Shown here: piece by piece, positions 1 through 10,885 of the stretch
How positions within the stretch are numbered: the first letter of the stretch is position 1
Layout of the letters: every line of letters begins with the position of its first letter
From: Legionella sp. PC1000
Lineage (GTDB): Bacteria; Pseudomonadota; Gammaproteobacteria; Legionellales; Legionellaceae
Direction: 5' to 3'
DNA: 64,000 bases
NCBI RefSeq assembly: GCF_014109805.1
Contig: NZ_CP059400.1
Location: 714,001 to 778,000 of the forward strand
Translations under genes and position numbers: made by a program
The notes under the pieces: generated by a model
What the model was told of the DNA's origin: nothing
Seen by the model: the letters and a program-made list of their open reading frames with translations, nothing else
Database searches by the model: none

Positions 1-702
1 CGGCTTCAATTACTTCTTACTGGCATGGCTGGTATAGGTATTTATAATATTTGCTTGAATTATGGCGAGTTGAGTGTTTCTGCTGGCATAGCCAGTTTTG
101 TTCTTGGGTTAATGCCGGTGTTGACTGTTATTTTATCGTTGATTTTTTTACAGGAGAAGCTGGCTCGTGGCGTTTGGGTCGGTATGATTATCAGTATATT
201 AGGGCTGGCTTTATTGGCAATTGACAACAATTCAGAACCTGGAATGCAGCAGGGAATTTTGGCGATCCTGGTTTCTGCCTTGATGGGTGCGATTTTAACA
301 ATTATTCAAAAGCGCTTCGTGAGTGTTTATCATCCTGTTGCGATTATTGCTTGGGTGATGTGGGGGGGAACGCTGTTGTTATCCATATTTCTGCCTGACA
401 TGCTTCAGCAAATTCAAATTGCAGATTTTCAAACTACCGCAGCTGTTGTTTATATGGGTATTTTCCCCGCGGCGATTGCTTATTTGGCATGGGCTTATGC
501 GCTGAAATATTTATCTGCTTCTAATGCATCCATCATGCTCTACGCCCTTCCTGTTGTATCAACCTTAATGGGATTTCTCTTGCTGGATGAACAACCTTCA
601 TTACTTTCTCTTGTTGGCTGCAGCATTACTTTGGCAGGCGCTTTTATCGCCAATCGCTTTCAAACACGCTTTTCTTTTGTTCAAGAAAATGCAACTTTTT
701 AA
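1..702 (+). CDS. EamA/DMT-family transporter, 5' truncated by window edge
   Basis: Inner-membrane drug/metabolite-superfamily permease. The frame is open to base 1, so the true start lies upstream; an internal ATG at 25 is not a convincing start. About 233 residues are visible, with hydrophobic helices throughout. A conserved EamA-type glutamate follows a helix (FLQEKL near residue 50), and the second EamA repeat includes FPAAIAYLAWAYAL. Full-length members have about 300 residues and ten helices, so roughly the first quarter is missing. The substrate cannot be inferred. A block of palindromic repeat material follows the stop codon and no terminator hairpin was found. The family is secure; the function is generic. 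Confidence 0.8.
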   Translation, partial: RLQLLLTGMAGIGIYNICLNYGELSVSAGIASFVLGLMPVLTVILSLIFLQEKLARGVWVGMIISILGLALLAIDNNSEPGMQQGILAILVSALMGAILTIIQKRFVSVYHPVAIIAWVMWGGTLLLSIFLPDMLQQIQIADFQTTAAVVYMGIFPAAIAYLAWAYALKYLSASNASIMLYALPVVSTLMGFLLLDEQPSLLSLVGCSITLAGAFIANRFQTRFSFVQENATF

Positions 703-779
703 TTGATTAAAGAGCAATCAAAACGCGAGTCCCGTTTCGCTGCACCATAACCTAGTCATCTCTCTGAGTCCAGCAATAA

Positions 780-3022
<2,243 letters not shown>

Positions 3023-3105
3023 AAAATAGCCTTGATGTTCCCAAATAAAAGATGTAACCTGTTGCTTGCAACCAAGATTATCTTATAGAATATGTACCAA
3101 TAAAT

Positions 3106-3125
3106 CCTGGCTGCGAGCAGCCAGG
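3106..3125. other. Perfect 9-bp hairpin in the fadH-deaD gap
   Basis: CCTGGCTGC, two bases, then GCAGCCAGG forms a tight perfect stem 84 bases after fadH. There is no downstream T-run, so it is not a classical intrinsic terminator. The rest of the 320-base gap (3023-3342) is AT-rich. It contains a possible -10 (TATACT near 3280) followed by a leader of about 60 bases before deaD; long leaders are common for cold-shock helicases. Confidence 0.5.
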
Positions 3126-3342
3126 CTACGGCAGTAAGGTGGGGGACGCAATTTAGAAAAAGTCGTGTTATAGTTACTTCACTCCAATTATCGCTTTGGA
3201 CTTCATAGCTTATATTTCAGTTGATGCTTTCCCTAATCATTTCATAAATATAGTGCATTATTCTGTTTATTTTGTTATTATACTGTTCAATTTTATATCA
3301 CTCGGCCTTTTGTAGGTTATTTTTTAATCGATCAGGATTTTT

Positions 3343-5046
3343 ATGTCTCAAGAAATCACAAGCTTCATATCCTTCAATTTTTCAGATGCTTTAAACAAAG
3401 CACTAGAGGATATGAAGTTTACCACTCCTTCGCCAATTCAAGTTCAAACGATTCCTTTGCTTCTGGAAGGTCGGGATGCGATTGCTCTAGCACAAACAGG
3501 AACAGGAAAAACTGCTGCTTTTGCCTTGCCTATATTGCAAAATTTAACCCCTAATGTACAGAGTACTCAAGCTTTAATTTTAGCCCCTACTCGTGAATTA
3601 GCGATTCAGGTTGCAGAACAGTTTGAATTATTAAGTGCCAAGCAACGTGGAACCACTGTTGCTGTTCTATGCGGCGGACAAGATTACGGTCGTCAATTAA
3701 AACAATTAAGAGCAGGTGCTCAGGTCGTGGTTGGAACTCCAGGGCGCATTTTAGATCATATCGATAGACGTACTTTGCAATTAGATAATTTGCGTACATT
3801 CATTCTGGATGAAGCAGATGAAATGTTACGTATGGGGTTTATTGAAGATATTGAAACCATTATGGCAAAACTGCCGGAAAAGAAACAAATAGGTCTCTTT
3901 TCAGCAACTATGCCCCATCGTATACGCCAAATTGCCAATACTTATTTGCATAATCCTGCTTCTATCGAGATACGCGGAGAAACAGCTACAGTAAAAAGTA
4001 TTGAGCAGCGCTTTTTATTTGCTTCAGGGCATCAAAAGCCTGATGCATTATTGCGAGTACTGGCTGTAGAAGAATATCAGGGTGTTATTGTATTTGTGCG
4101 CACTAAAAGCAGTACTGAAGAAGTTGCCGAAGTATTACAACAACAAGGGCTACGAGCCATGGCCATTCATGGTGATATTACCCAGGCCTTACGTGAACGC
4201 ATTATCGCACAGTTCAGACAAGGAGCAATTGATATCCTGGTCGCTACAGACGTTGCTGCTCGTGGTCTGGATGTGGAGCGGGTAACTCATGTGATTAACT
4301 ATGATTTACCGCATGATAATGAGACCTATGTACATCGCATTGGAAGAACAGGTAGAGCTGGGCGTTCCGGAGTGGCTGTTTTATTTGTAACCCCTAAGGA
4401 ATCACGTTTAATTACAAGTATTGAGCGACATACACGTCAGCGTATTTCCAAGGTAACTGTACCCAATGACCATACGATTCAGGTTGCACGCCAGCAACGT
4501 TTTATGGCGAGCATCACAGCACGTTTAGAACATGAAAACTTACCTTCATACAAACGAATTATTGAAGAATATATTAAAGAAAATGATGTTTCTGCAGTAG
4601 ATGTTGCTGCCACACTTGCTTTATTGTTAAACAAAGATTTACCTTGGCAAAAAGAGCAAGCTTTGCCGAAATCACCACGTCCAATTAAAGAAAGTCGTGA
4701 GCATGGTGGTAAATTTGAGCGCTCTCGCGATGAGCGAAAAGGGTTTGCTGCAGACAAGAAAGGTTTTCGCGAAGGACGTAAAAAAATCAATGACGAATTT
4801 ATAGGTCAAGATTTATTCCGAATCGATGTAGGTAAAATTCATGGAGTAAAACCAGGCAATATTGTTGGCGCGATTGCTAATGAAGCGGGTTTGCAAAGTA
4901 AACACATTACTGGCCTTAAAATTCATGAAGATCATTCAACGGTGCGTTTACCTAAAGGTATGCCTAAAGAAGTAATGAGTGATTTAACCAAAGCTTGGGT
5001 TTGTGGACGCCAGTTAAAAATAACTTTGATTGGTAGTGGAGCATAA
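3343..5046 (+). CDS. deaD: DEAD-box ATP-dependent RNA helicase DeaD/CsdA
   Basis: Cytoplasmic RNA helicase that acts in ribosome assembly, cold adaptation and mRNA turnover. Motifs in order: Q-motif (TTPSPIQVQTIPLL), Walker A AQTGTGKT at residues 50-57, PTRELAIQ, GTPGRILDH, DEAD at 156-159, SAT, ATDVAARGLDV and HRIGRTGRAGR. After a basic linker (about residues 440-480), a DbpA/CsdA-type RNA-binding domain (FRIDVGKIHGVKPGNIVGAI) closes the 567-residue protein. This architecture fits DeaD better than SrmB or RhlE. ATG 3343 follows a CAGGA ribosome-binding site. It converges on a tail-anchored orphan gene, with an R2 repeat between the two. Confidence 0.93.
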   Translation: MSQEITSFISFNFSDALNKALEDMKFTTPSPIQVQTIPLLLEGRDAIALAQTGTGKTAAFALPILQNLTPNVQSTQALILAPTRELAIQVAEQFELLSAKQRGTTVAVLCGGQDYGRQLKQLRAGAQVVVGTPGRILDHIDRRTLQLDNLRTFILDEADEMLRMGFIEDIETIMAKLPEKKQIGLFSATMPHRIRQIANTYLHNPASIEIRGETATVKSIEQRFLFASGHQKPDALLRVLAVEEYQGVIVFVRTKSSTEEVAEVLQQQGLRAMAIHGDITQALRERIIAQFRQGAIDILVATDVAARGLDVERVTHVINYDLPHDNETYVHRIGRTGRAGRSGVAVLFVTPKESRLITSIERHTRQRISKVTVPNDHTIQVARQQRFMASITARLEHENLPSYKRIIEEYIKENDVSAVDVAATLALLLNKDLPWQKEQALPKSPRPIKESREHGGKFERSRDERKGFAADKKGFREGRKKINDEFIGQDLFRIDVGKIHGVKPGNIVGAIANEAGLQSKHITGLKIHEDHSTVRLPKGMPKEVMSDLTKAWVCGRQLKITLIGSGA

Positions 5047-5073
5047 AGGAAGGTCGAGGAAAGAATCGGCTAA

Positions 5074-5262
5074 TCCGGGTTCTGCTTCGTGGGACCGAAT
5101 CTTCTATATTCGCTGCAAAACCAGTCCAGCGCTACTCCGACGTCCCGCAGCTTGTCCGCGGGATCCAGGGAATATGCTAAAATAACGGATCCTGCGGACA
5201 AGCCGCGGGGTGTAGGCAGGGATTTGATCAAGAGACAATTCGCTGCATCTGGGTCGGTTAGA
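5074..5262. repeat. R2 palindromic repeat with R1-like flanks
   Basis: The core inverted repeat is CTTGTCCGCGGGATCC against GGATCCTGCGGACAAGCC (about 5151-5206). It is flanked by CCGGGTTCTGCTTCG on the left and CGCTGCATCTGGGTCGG on the right, which look like the two arms of an R1 element. The longer R2 flank (GAATCTTCTATA...CCAGTCCAGC) recurs near 45250. It lies between the convergent genes deaD and the 5266-5763 gene. Confidence 0.8.
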
Positions 5263-5265
5263 TTT

Positions 5266-5763
5266 CTACGCTTTATAAGACAATAATGCTATTGTTGTTG
5301 CAGCTGCAGCCATGACAACCAAACCAGCAGTCACCGGAGTAAAAAAGGAATAGGGATTTTCATTGTTTTCTATTTTGTTTTTAAGCTCCGTTTTAATTTG
5401 CTCGATATTTTTTTTTACTGAATCAATCCTGTTATTTGAATTGGTATTTTCAGTCATCCTAGGTAGGTATTTATCCAGAAATGCCTCATTGGCAGCATTT
5501 ACTTCCTGAGCACGCTTATCACTTTCCGAGTAAAATGATAAAGAGCTACGCGCAATTGCTTCAAAAACAGTGGCGCTCAAGCTGAGCTTGTCTTGTTCAT
5601 TCCATTGCGATGCATCCGTTATTTTGGTGTTAAGTTGGTAGCGCGAAGTAGGAACTTTATTTTCAGTATAATGATGAACTGCTTCTGCTAACTCCTCATC
5701 GTGAGCAAGAATTTGTTCCATACACTCAAGACATTTGAGGATAAATTTTTGTTTAAAAGTCAT
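5266..5763 (-). CDS. Hypothetical protein with C-terminal membrane anchor
   Basis: 165 residues, family not recognised. It is mostly hydrophilic and helical, with a probable short coiled coil around residues 110-132 (KKNIEQIKTELKNKIE). One hydrophobic segment near residues 143-162 (AGLVVMAAAATTIALLSY) ends just before the C-terminus, giving a tail-anchored layout. There is no signal peptide. In Legionella such proteins are sometimes Dot/Icm substrates, but no acidic C-terminal signal is evident here because the membrane helix occupies the end. ATG 5763 is preceded on the minus strand by GGGAGGC. It is divergent from plaA and is probably expressed from its own promoter in the AT-rich gap. Confidence 0.6.
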   Translation of the reverse strand: MTFKQKFILKCLECMEQILAHDEELAEAVHHYTENKVPTSRYQLNTKITDASQWNEQDKLSLSATVFEAIARSSLSFYSESDKRAQEVNAANEAFLDKYLPRMTENTNSNNRIDSVKKNIEQIKTELKNKIENNENPYSFFTPVTAGLVVMAAAATTIALLSYKA

Positions 5764-5958
5764 TACTTAAGCCTCCCAGCAAAAATATTAATATAAATTT
5801 CTTTTGATTGGGGAGCAATCGAAAAACCCCAAAGGTTGTTTTTTTGTTTATGAAATAAGCATGATTTTGACCTGGAGGGCTATTTTTATGGAGTTTGATT
5901 TTATTTAACCCATTGATAAATATATAAAAATAATAAAATATAGGTTTATGCAAAAAAA

Positions 5959-5988
5959 TTGCTTATGAACGATTTTTCATACTATAAT
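5959..5988 (+). promoter_or_regulatory. Candidate sigma-70 promoter for plaA
   Basis: TTGCTT (5959-5964), 18 bases, then TATAAT (5983-5988), about 110 bases upstream of the plaA start. A second weaker candidate (TTGACT at 5995) lies closer. The whole 5764-6100 gap is AT-rich and non-coding; a 66-codon frame on its minus strand has no coding character. Confidence 0.4.
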
Positions 5989-6100
5989 GCGGATTGACTT
6001 TGTTTTTAAAATAACCAGATACACTCTTCAAAATTCAGTGCAGTAGCCATTTGTGATAAGATGTCACTGCTTTTTTTAGGATTAGAACTTAAGGGTATTC

Positions 6101-7027
6101 ATGAAACTGTTAGCAACTATAGGGGCATTTTTATTTTCTGGAATTGTTTGGGCTACACCTCTTCATAATATAGTTGTATTTGGTGATAGTTTGTCTGATA
6201 ACGGTAATTTATATAAATTTATGAAACATCAATTACCTCCATCCCCTCCATACTTTGAAGGACGTTTCTCTAATGGCCCCGTCTGGATTGAGCATGTAAT
6301 TGCCTCTTATTTTCCTGAAAACCCTACTGAGCATCTATTAGATTATGCATATGGTGGCGCTGGTGTGTCTGAGGAAGAAGGAGATGATGAAGTATTGTTT
6401 ACTTTGAGAAGAGAAGTAAAAAATTATTTATTAGAACATAATGACAAAGCGAGTGAAGACAGTCTTTTTGTTATATGGATAGGCGCAAATAACTATCTTG
6501 CATTTCCCGCAGAAATTGAAAAAACACTTCACGATGTGCATGCAGGTATTGTGCATAGCATTCAGCGTTTGGTAGAAAAAGGTGCAAAACATATTTTGGT
6601 GGTTAACTTACCCGATTTAGGACGAACTCCCGCTGCAATTGAATTTGATTCAGTTGATGCGATGACCTATTTTGCCAAGGAACATAATAATTTATTAAGG
6701 AAATCAATGGATGATTTTCAGCAAGAATACCCGGATGTAGAGTGGCTGTATTATGATCTGCATAAAGCCTTTGAAGAAGTCATGACGGTTCCTGAAAATT
6801 ATGGTTTTACAAATATAACAGGTACCTGCGTTAATTCTGTAGTTGAGGATATAACAAAAACATCGGTCTTAAAAATGGTGACCTCTGTGAAACATGAAAT
6901 GAATGCGGATGGTTGTACTGGGTTTCTATTTTTTGATTTAGTACATCCAACTGCATTGGCGCATAAGATCCTGGGCGATAGAGCCAGAGAAATGTTGGAT
7001 CAAGCAGGTATCGAGTTGACGGATTAG
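6101..7027 (+). CDS. plaA: Secreted GDSL lysophospholipase A, PlaA-like
   Basis: 308 residues with a signal peptide (cleavage likely after VWA, about residue 18) and the GDSL block FGDSLSDNG, catalytic Ser30. Block III GANN is at 128-131 and the catalytic Asp279/His282 pair lies in DLVHPTALAH. Legionella PlaA is a type II-secreted lysophospholipase of 309 residues, matching in length and domain; the paralogues PlaC and PlaD are longer. Cys243 and Cys272 flank a 28-residue segment near the C-terminus, matching the disulfide loop that the zinc protease ProA cleaves to activate this family. The following gene also encodes an exported protein. An R1 hairpin follows directly and may end the transcript. 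Confidence 0.82.
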   Translation: MKLLATIGAFLFSGIVWATPLHNIVVFGDSLSDNGNLYKFMKHQLPPSPPYFEGRFSNGPVWIEHVIASYFPENPTEHLLDYAYGGAGVSEEEGDDEVLFTLRREVKNYLLEHNDKASEDSLFVIWIGANNYLAFPAEIEKTLHDVHAGIVHSIQRLVEKGAKHILVVNLPDLGRTPAAIEFDSVDAMTYFAKEHNNLLRKSMDDFQQEYPDVEWLYYDLHKAFEEVMTVPENYGFTNITGTCVNSVVEDITKTSVLKMVTSVKHEMNADGCTGFLFFDLVHPTALAHKILGDRAREMLDQAGIELTD

Positions 7028-7046
7028 ATGAAGTACTATCCTTCAA

Positions 7047-7129
7047 TGTAGCCTGGGTGCAGCGTAGCGGAACCCCGGGCAGAGATGGTTAAATTTTTCC
7101 GGGTTCCGCTACGCTGCACCCAGGCTACA
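7047..7129. repeat. R1 palindrome, 29-bp perfect arms
   Basis: The arms 7047-7075 and 7101-7129 are exact reverse complements (outer part GTAGCCTGGGTGCAGCG) around a 25-base loop. This is the best-preserved R1 copy in the window and would form a very stable RNA hairpin between plaA and the next gene. No T-run follows. Confidence 0.92.
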
Positions 7130-7169
7130 GTTCATTTTCAATCGATTCAGGCTCATTTATTAGGATGAT

Positions 7170-7955
7170 ATGAAATATATTACAAGGACAGTCCTAATCT
7201 TTTTTTTCGTATGCTCAACTTTATTTGCAGACACATTGGTGATCAAAGTTGACGGTAAAAACATCGATTTACCTTACTGGTCTCCAAAAAAAGAAAAATA
7301 TGGGGCAGTTCTCTTAGTCAATGGTGGTTCACAAGCACATTCCTCTCTATTGTTGGATAATCTGGCAAATGAATTAGCTCAAAGTGGATGGCAGGTTGTA
7401 TTGCTCAATAACGACAGCAGCATTACTGTACCCTGGATCAAACAATTTCCCGAGGTGGTTGCTGCTTTACGCAAACAAAAAAATATACGGGTTGTGATGG
7501 TGCACTATGGAGAACAATTAAAACAAACATTCGAATATTTGGGAAAACCTCCCGTGCCCCAAATTGAAGGTTTGATTCTCTTGTCTGCCTACAACACTCC
7601 TCCAACTGCAGATAAAAAACTTGAATTAAATATGCCTGTTTTTGATATTGTTGGTCAGTTTGATTATGACCTAATCAAGCAAGAAATGGCAGCAAGAAAA
7701 AAGGAATTTGCAAAAAATAAAAACAATTATTTAGCTATAGAAATACCGGGAGCCCATCACGATTATGAATACAGTAGACAACTTCTTTTTTCATTTATCC
7801 ATGGTTGGATGGTAAAGCTCCCTATGCTTCAACCTAAATCTCCGCCGCGGATGTACTCTTATCTAGTTCCAATCGCTGCTTTTTTCAAGAATCAAGTGGC
7901 AGAAAATAAGAAGTCAAGTTGGAGCGGTTATCTTGAGGAAGTTCCTGAACTGTAA
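7170..7955 (+). CDS. Exported alpha/beta-hydrolase-like protein (DUF3530-like)
   Basis: 261 residues. A signal peptide covers about residues 1-20 (cleavage near LFA). The first strand and turn AVLLVNGGSQAHSS resembles the oxyanion region of alpha/beta hydrolases. Later come strands GLILLSAY and MPVFDIVGQFDYD, and a late histidine pair in PGAHHDYEYS at the position of a catalytic His. The usual GxSxG nucleophile elbow is not obvious, as in DUF3530 proteins, so catalysis is uncertain. It lies 40 bases after the R1 hairpin that follows plaA and runs in the same direction, so transcription from plaA would be attenuated rather than excluded. No specific substrate can be named. Confidence 0.55.
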   Translation: MKYITRTVLIFFFVCSTLFADTLVIKVDGKNIDLPYWSPKKEKYGAVLLVNGGSQAHSSLLLDNLANELAQSGWQVVLLNNDSSITVPWIKQFPEVVAALRKQKNIRVVMVHYGEQLKQTFEYLGKPPVPQIEGLILLSAYNTPPTADKKLELNMPVFDIVGQFDYDLIKQEMAARKKEFAKNKNNYLAIEIPGAHHDYEYSRQLLFSFIHGWMVKLPMLQPKSPPRMYSYLVPIAAFFKNQVAENKKSSWSGYLEEVPEL

Positions 7956-8049
7956 AGATCAACGCCTACTGAGGAAAAATTTAATTTTGCATACTTTTAA
8001 CGAAAAGCGACCTAAAAAATACTTACAGACCCATCTATACTCCGTATAG

Positions 8050-8107
8050 TTGCCTGCTGGGTGCAGCGTTGCGGAACCCGGGTTTCGCTGCGCTCACCCA
8101 GGCTACA
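8050..8107. repeat. R1 palindrome between convergent genes
   Basis: Left arm GCCTGCTGGGTGCAGCG..GCGGAACCCGGG, right arm CGCTGCGCTCACCCAGGC. The copy is short-looped and slightly diverged, sitting between the hydrolase-like gene and djlA. Confidence 0.85.
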
Positions 8108-8151
8108 ATGAAGCAAAACAATGTGAACGATCTCTTTGTGGCCTGTGACGT

Positions 8152-9057
8152 TTACCAGCCTTTACTGGTGCAAATTAATTCATATGCTTTTACAATTTTC
8201 TGGGTTTTTTCATTTGCCATTTTTATCATTTCTTGCGGTAAGCCCTGGGAGATTAATTTATCCGGATGATTACGGCTTAATAAACGTCTATAGGCTTTTT
8301 TCACTTCTTGTTTGCTCGCATCGGAGGGTACTTCCAAAAGCGCATAAGCATAGTCCAGGTTTGTTTTTGTGGGTTGATAAGTATATCTGCTGTAGGATGA
8401 ATACGACTGCGAAGACGAATCGGATTGTCGCGATTGTTCTGATTGTTGCTTGGCATCATTTTGCGGCTCTGATGAGTAACTTGCGTCGCCAAAATCTTCA
8501 TAAAAGCGATATTGTTTGTGAAGTGGTGCAAAACCCAGCTTGGAAAAAATCTTATCCAGGACTTTGATTTTTTTTGAATCCAGTCCATCAGTCTGGGCTG
8601 CTCGATATTGAATATCAATAAACAGCCGTAACAAGTCACGGTTTTCTTCACAGATTTTTTTTAAATTTTCGAGGGCGGCATCTAAGTTAAACTGAGGTTG
8701 CTTTCCCTCATTAAAGAAATGTTTCGCCAATGTTTTTTGTTCGCTGCTTAAGCGCATTTCATCCATGAATAAACGTGCCATATTCAGTTCTTGTTCACTG
8801 ACACGACCATCGGCCTTAGCTAAATGCCCCATAATGGAAAAGGTGGCTTCAAAAAAGACTTTTTGGATTGCTTTGCGTTTTTCGGTGTAATATATCCAAT
8901 GAGGATTAGAAAAATAACTATATAAACCACGATCAAAAAAATTACCTACTAAAAGACCAAAAATTGCCCCTATAGGACCATCGATTAAATAGCCAAAAAA
9001 TGCGCCAATAATCTTTCCCCACCAAGTCGATACAATAAAAAATTCCCGAAAAGACAT
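8152..9057 (-). CDS. djlA: Membrane-anchored DnaJ-like co-chaperone DjlA
   Basis: Type III J-protein that stimulates DnaK at the inner membrane. The N-terminal membrane segment lies at about residues 10-40 (GKIIGAFFGYLIDG..GAIFGLLVGNF). A TerB-like helical domain follows (about 60-180, FSIMGHLAKADGRVSEQELNMA), then a Ser/Gln-rich linker (about 195-225). The C-terminal J-domain has its HPD signature in RNHPDKL. At 301 residues it is slightly longer than the E. coli protein (271). Legionella DjlA has been linked to intracellular survival and stress resistance. Divergent from waaA, with about 95 bases between them. Confidence 0.93.
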   Translation of the reverse strand: MSFREFFIVSTWWGKIIGAFFGYLIDGPIGAIFGLLVGNFFDRGLYSYFSNPHWIYYTEKRKAIQKVFFEATFSIMGHLAKADGRVSEQELNMARLFMDEMRLSSEQKTLAKHFFNEGKQPQFNLDAALENLKKICEENRDLLRLFIDIQYRAAQTDGLDSKKIKVLDKIFSKLGFAPLHKQYRFYEDFGDASYSSEPQNDAKQQSEQSRQSDSSSQSYSSYSRYTYQPTKTNLDYAYALLEVPSDASKQEVKKAYRRLLSRNHPDKLISQGLPQEMIKMANEKTQKIVKAYELICTSKGW

Positions 9058-9152
9058 TAAAAAGGATCCCTTAAAATTAAGTCATTAAATTTGATTTTAT
9101 CGCTTATACCACATTTTAAGTATATACTGTCGATTTTTGGGTTTGGTTTTAT

Positions 9153-10406
9153 ATGCGATTTCTTTACTCTTTTTTAATGTATTTGCTGACTCCTTTTTTA
9201 CTAATTCGCTTGTGGTGGAAAGGGAGAAGCTTACCTGCATACAGGGAGCGCATATCAGAACGTTTTTTTCTTTGTAAACATGAGTATAAACCTTTTGACG
9301 TATGGATTCATGCTGTATCTTTAGGCGAGGTTATTGCGGCTATTCCCCTCATTGATGCCATGTTGGAGAAAAATTGGTCTTTAATGGTTACTACCATGAC
9401 GCCAACCGGTTCTGAACGAGTGCAAGCACGCTTTGGTAACAAGGTGGCTCATCAATATCTACCCTATGATCTTCCCGGCGTACTTAAACGTTTTTTTAAA
9501 CAAATTCGACCGCGTGTGGGTGTTATTATGGAAACTGAATTATGGCCGAATTTAATTTATCAGGCTCGGGCAGCAAACGTCCCTTTATTGCTTGCTAATG
9601 CACGGATATCTGATGATTCTTTGAATGGGTATAAAAAGATTAAATTTTTAATTAAACCGATTCTGAATCAATTTTTTGCCATTTTAGCGCAGGGAGAAGA
9701 GGACGCGCGACGTTATATCGTGTTAGGGGCAAGAAAGGAGATAGTCCATATTTTGGGAAATATGAAATTTGATTTACAGACTAATACGATAGACAGTAAG
9801 CGCTTTAGCGATTTAAAAAGTCATTGGGGAGCCGAACGTGTGGCAGTTATTGCAGCAAGCACTCATGAGAATGAAGAGGCACAGATTTTATCTCATCTAA
9901 AACGGTTGCAACAAGCGATTCCTGGCGTTGTCTTATTAATTGCTCCACGCCATCCTGAACGATTCCAGGCGGTTTATCAATTATGTATGCAATCAGGATT
10001 TAAGACCGGCTTACGCTCTAATTTAAATACCCTAAGCTCTGAAAATGAGATTGTGGTATTAGATTGCCTGGGCGAGCTTTTAGGGTTATATCAGATTAGT
10101 GATTATGCTTTTGTAGGAGGTAGTTTGGTTCCGGTAGGGGGACATAATGTCTTGGAACCAATTGCAATGAATGTTCCCGTGTTAAGTGGAAGTCTGGTGC
10201 ATAATTTTAAAGCCATTTGCAACGACTTACAGGCTGCTCAGGGTATTTTATTGGTACGCCAGGCAAACGAAGTAATCGATGGGATTATTAAATTGCATTC
10301 TGATCCCAAGTTTCGTCAGCAGATGATTCACAATGCTGCTGCTGTTTTTGAAAAAAATAAAGGATCTGTGATACGCCACTTACAGCAAATTGAAGGGGTA
10401 ATTTAG
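9153..10406 (+). CDS. waaA: 3-deoxy-D-manno-octulosonic acid transferase (Kdo transferase)
   Basis: Inner-membrane GT30 glycosyltransferase adding Kdo to lipid IVA, the step joining lipid A to the LPS core. An N-terminal membrane anchor (about residues 1-22) is followed by RERISERFF, the acidic catalytic block HAVSLGEVIAAIPL, TTMTPTGSERV and METELWPN. The nucleotide-sugar half contains APRHPERF and GGSLVPVGGHNVLEP. At 417 residues it matches the family. ATG 9153 is divergent from djlA. A composite repeat block follows. Confidence 0.94.
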   Translation: MRFLYSFLMYLLTPFLLIRLWWKGRSLPAYRERISERFFLCKHEYKPFDVWIHAVSLGEVIAAIPLIDAMLEKNWSLMVTTMTPTGSERVQARFGNKVAHQYLPYDLPGVLKRFFKQIRPRVGVIMETELWPNLIYQARAANVPLLLANARISDDSLNGYKKIKFLIKPILNQFFAILAQGEEDARRYIVLGARKEIVHILGNMKFDLQTNTIDSKRFSDLKSHWGAERVAVIAASTHENEEAQILSHLKRLQQAIPGVVLLIAPRHPERFQAVYQLCMQSGFKTGLRSNLNTLSSENEIVVLDCLGELLGLYQISDYAFVGGSLVPVGGHNVLEPIAMNVPVLSGSLVHNFKAICNDLQAAQGILLVRQANEVIDGIIKLHSDPKFRQQMIHNAAAVFEKNKGSVIRHLQQIEGVI

Positions 10407-10439
10407 GGATTTATACTGCCGCTACTTTATATTACCTTC

Positions 10440-10710
10440 TATTATGTACCGCGCTTAATTTCTTCGTCTACGTACCAGGGGATCTTGCTCTAGAAATGCT
10501 CAGCGGCATCTTAAAATATCGTTCTGGATACCGCGCATAAAGCGCGCTACGTAGGAAAGCAGTACGTAGAGAAATTTAAAGCAGTACGTAGAGAAACTTA
10601 AGTGGTACATGATAAATTTAAAAAACTGACGATCGTTCAGGCATAAAGCGCGGTAGGTAGGCGAAAAAATTAGTGGATGTTTCTTATCAAAAAACTGACG
10701 ATCCCTCAGG
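10440..10710. repeat. R3/R4 composite repeat between waaA and dksA
   Basis: The block contains TACCGCGCTTAATTTCTTCG, the conserved GGGATCTTGCT..GAAATGCTCAGCGGC centre and the right R3 arm (GGATACCGCGCATAAAGCGC). GTACGTAGAGAAA units follow, then ACTGACGATC. The left R3 arm is missing: TACGTACC joins directly to AGGGGATC, a 20-base loss compared with the copies near 44700 and 44940. The gap 10407-10885 holds this block and a small hairpin, and no gene. Confidence 0.85.
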
Positions 10711-10803
10711 TCATTTTGACCCTACAATTGAAACACAGGTTTAAATTAGAGGCGTCGAGATTTTAAAATTATCAATGCAATGAGTGATTGTGGAATGTAC
10801 TTG

Positions 10804-10822
10804 TTGGGTCGAAACGACCCAA
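10804..10822. terminator. Short hairpin downstream of dksA
   Basis: TTGGGTCG, AAA, CGACCCAA: a perfect 8-bp stem about 60 bases beyond the dksA stop (minus strand). No clean T-run is seen on either side, so termination is only plausible. Confidence 0.4.
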
Positions 10823-10885
10823 CCTACTCGATCATTTCTGTCTATGCAGGGATGACCGTTTTTTTAGGTATAACTGAAATTTTTA

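Noticed and set aside
5753-5953. 66-codon minus-strand frame upstream of the tail-anchored orphan
   Set aside because: It is a low-complexity AT-rich translation that overlaps the start of a better gene; the region is better read as promoter DNA.
8136-8651. Frames of 116-143 codons overlapping djlA on both strands
   Set aside because: They are shadows of djlA, which has clear TerB and J domains.
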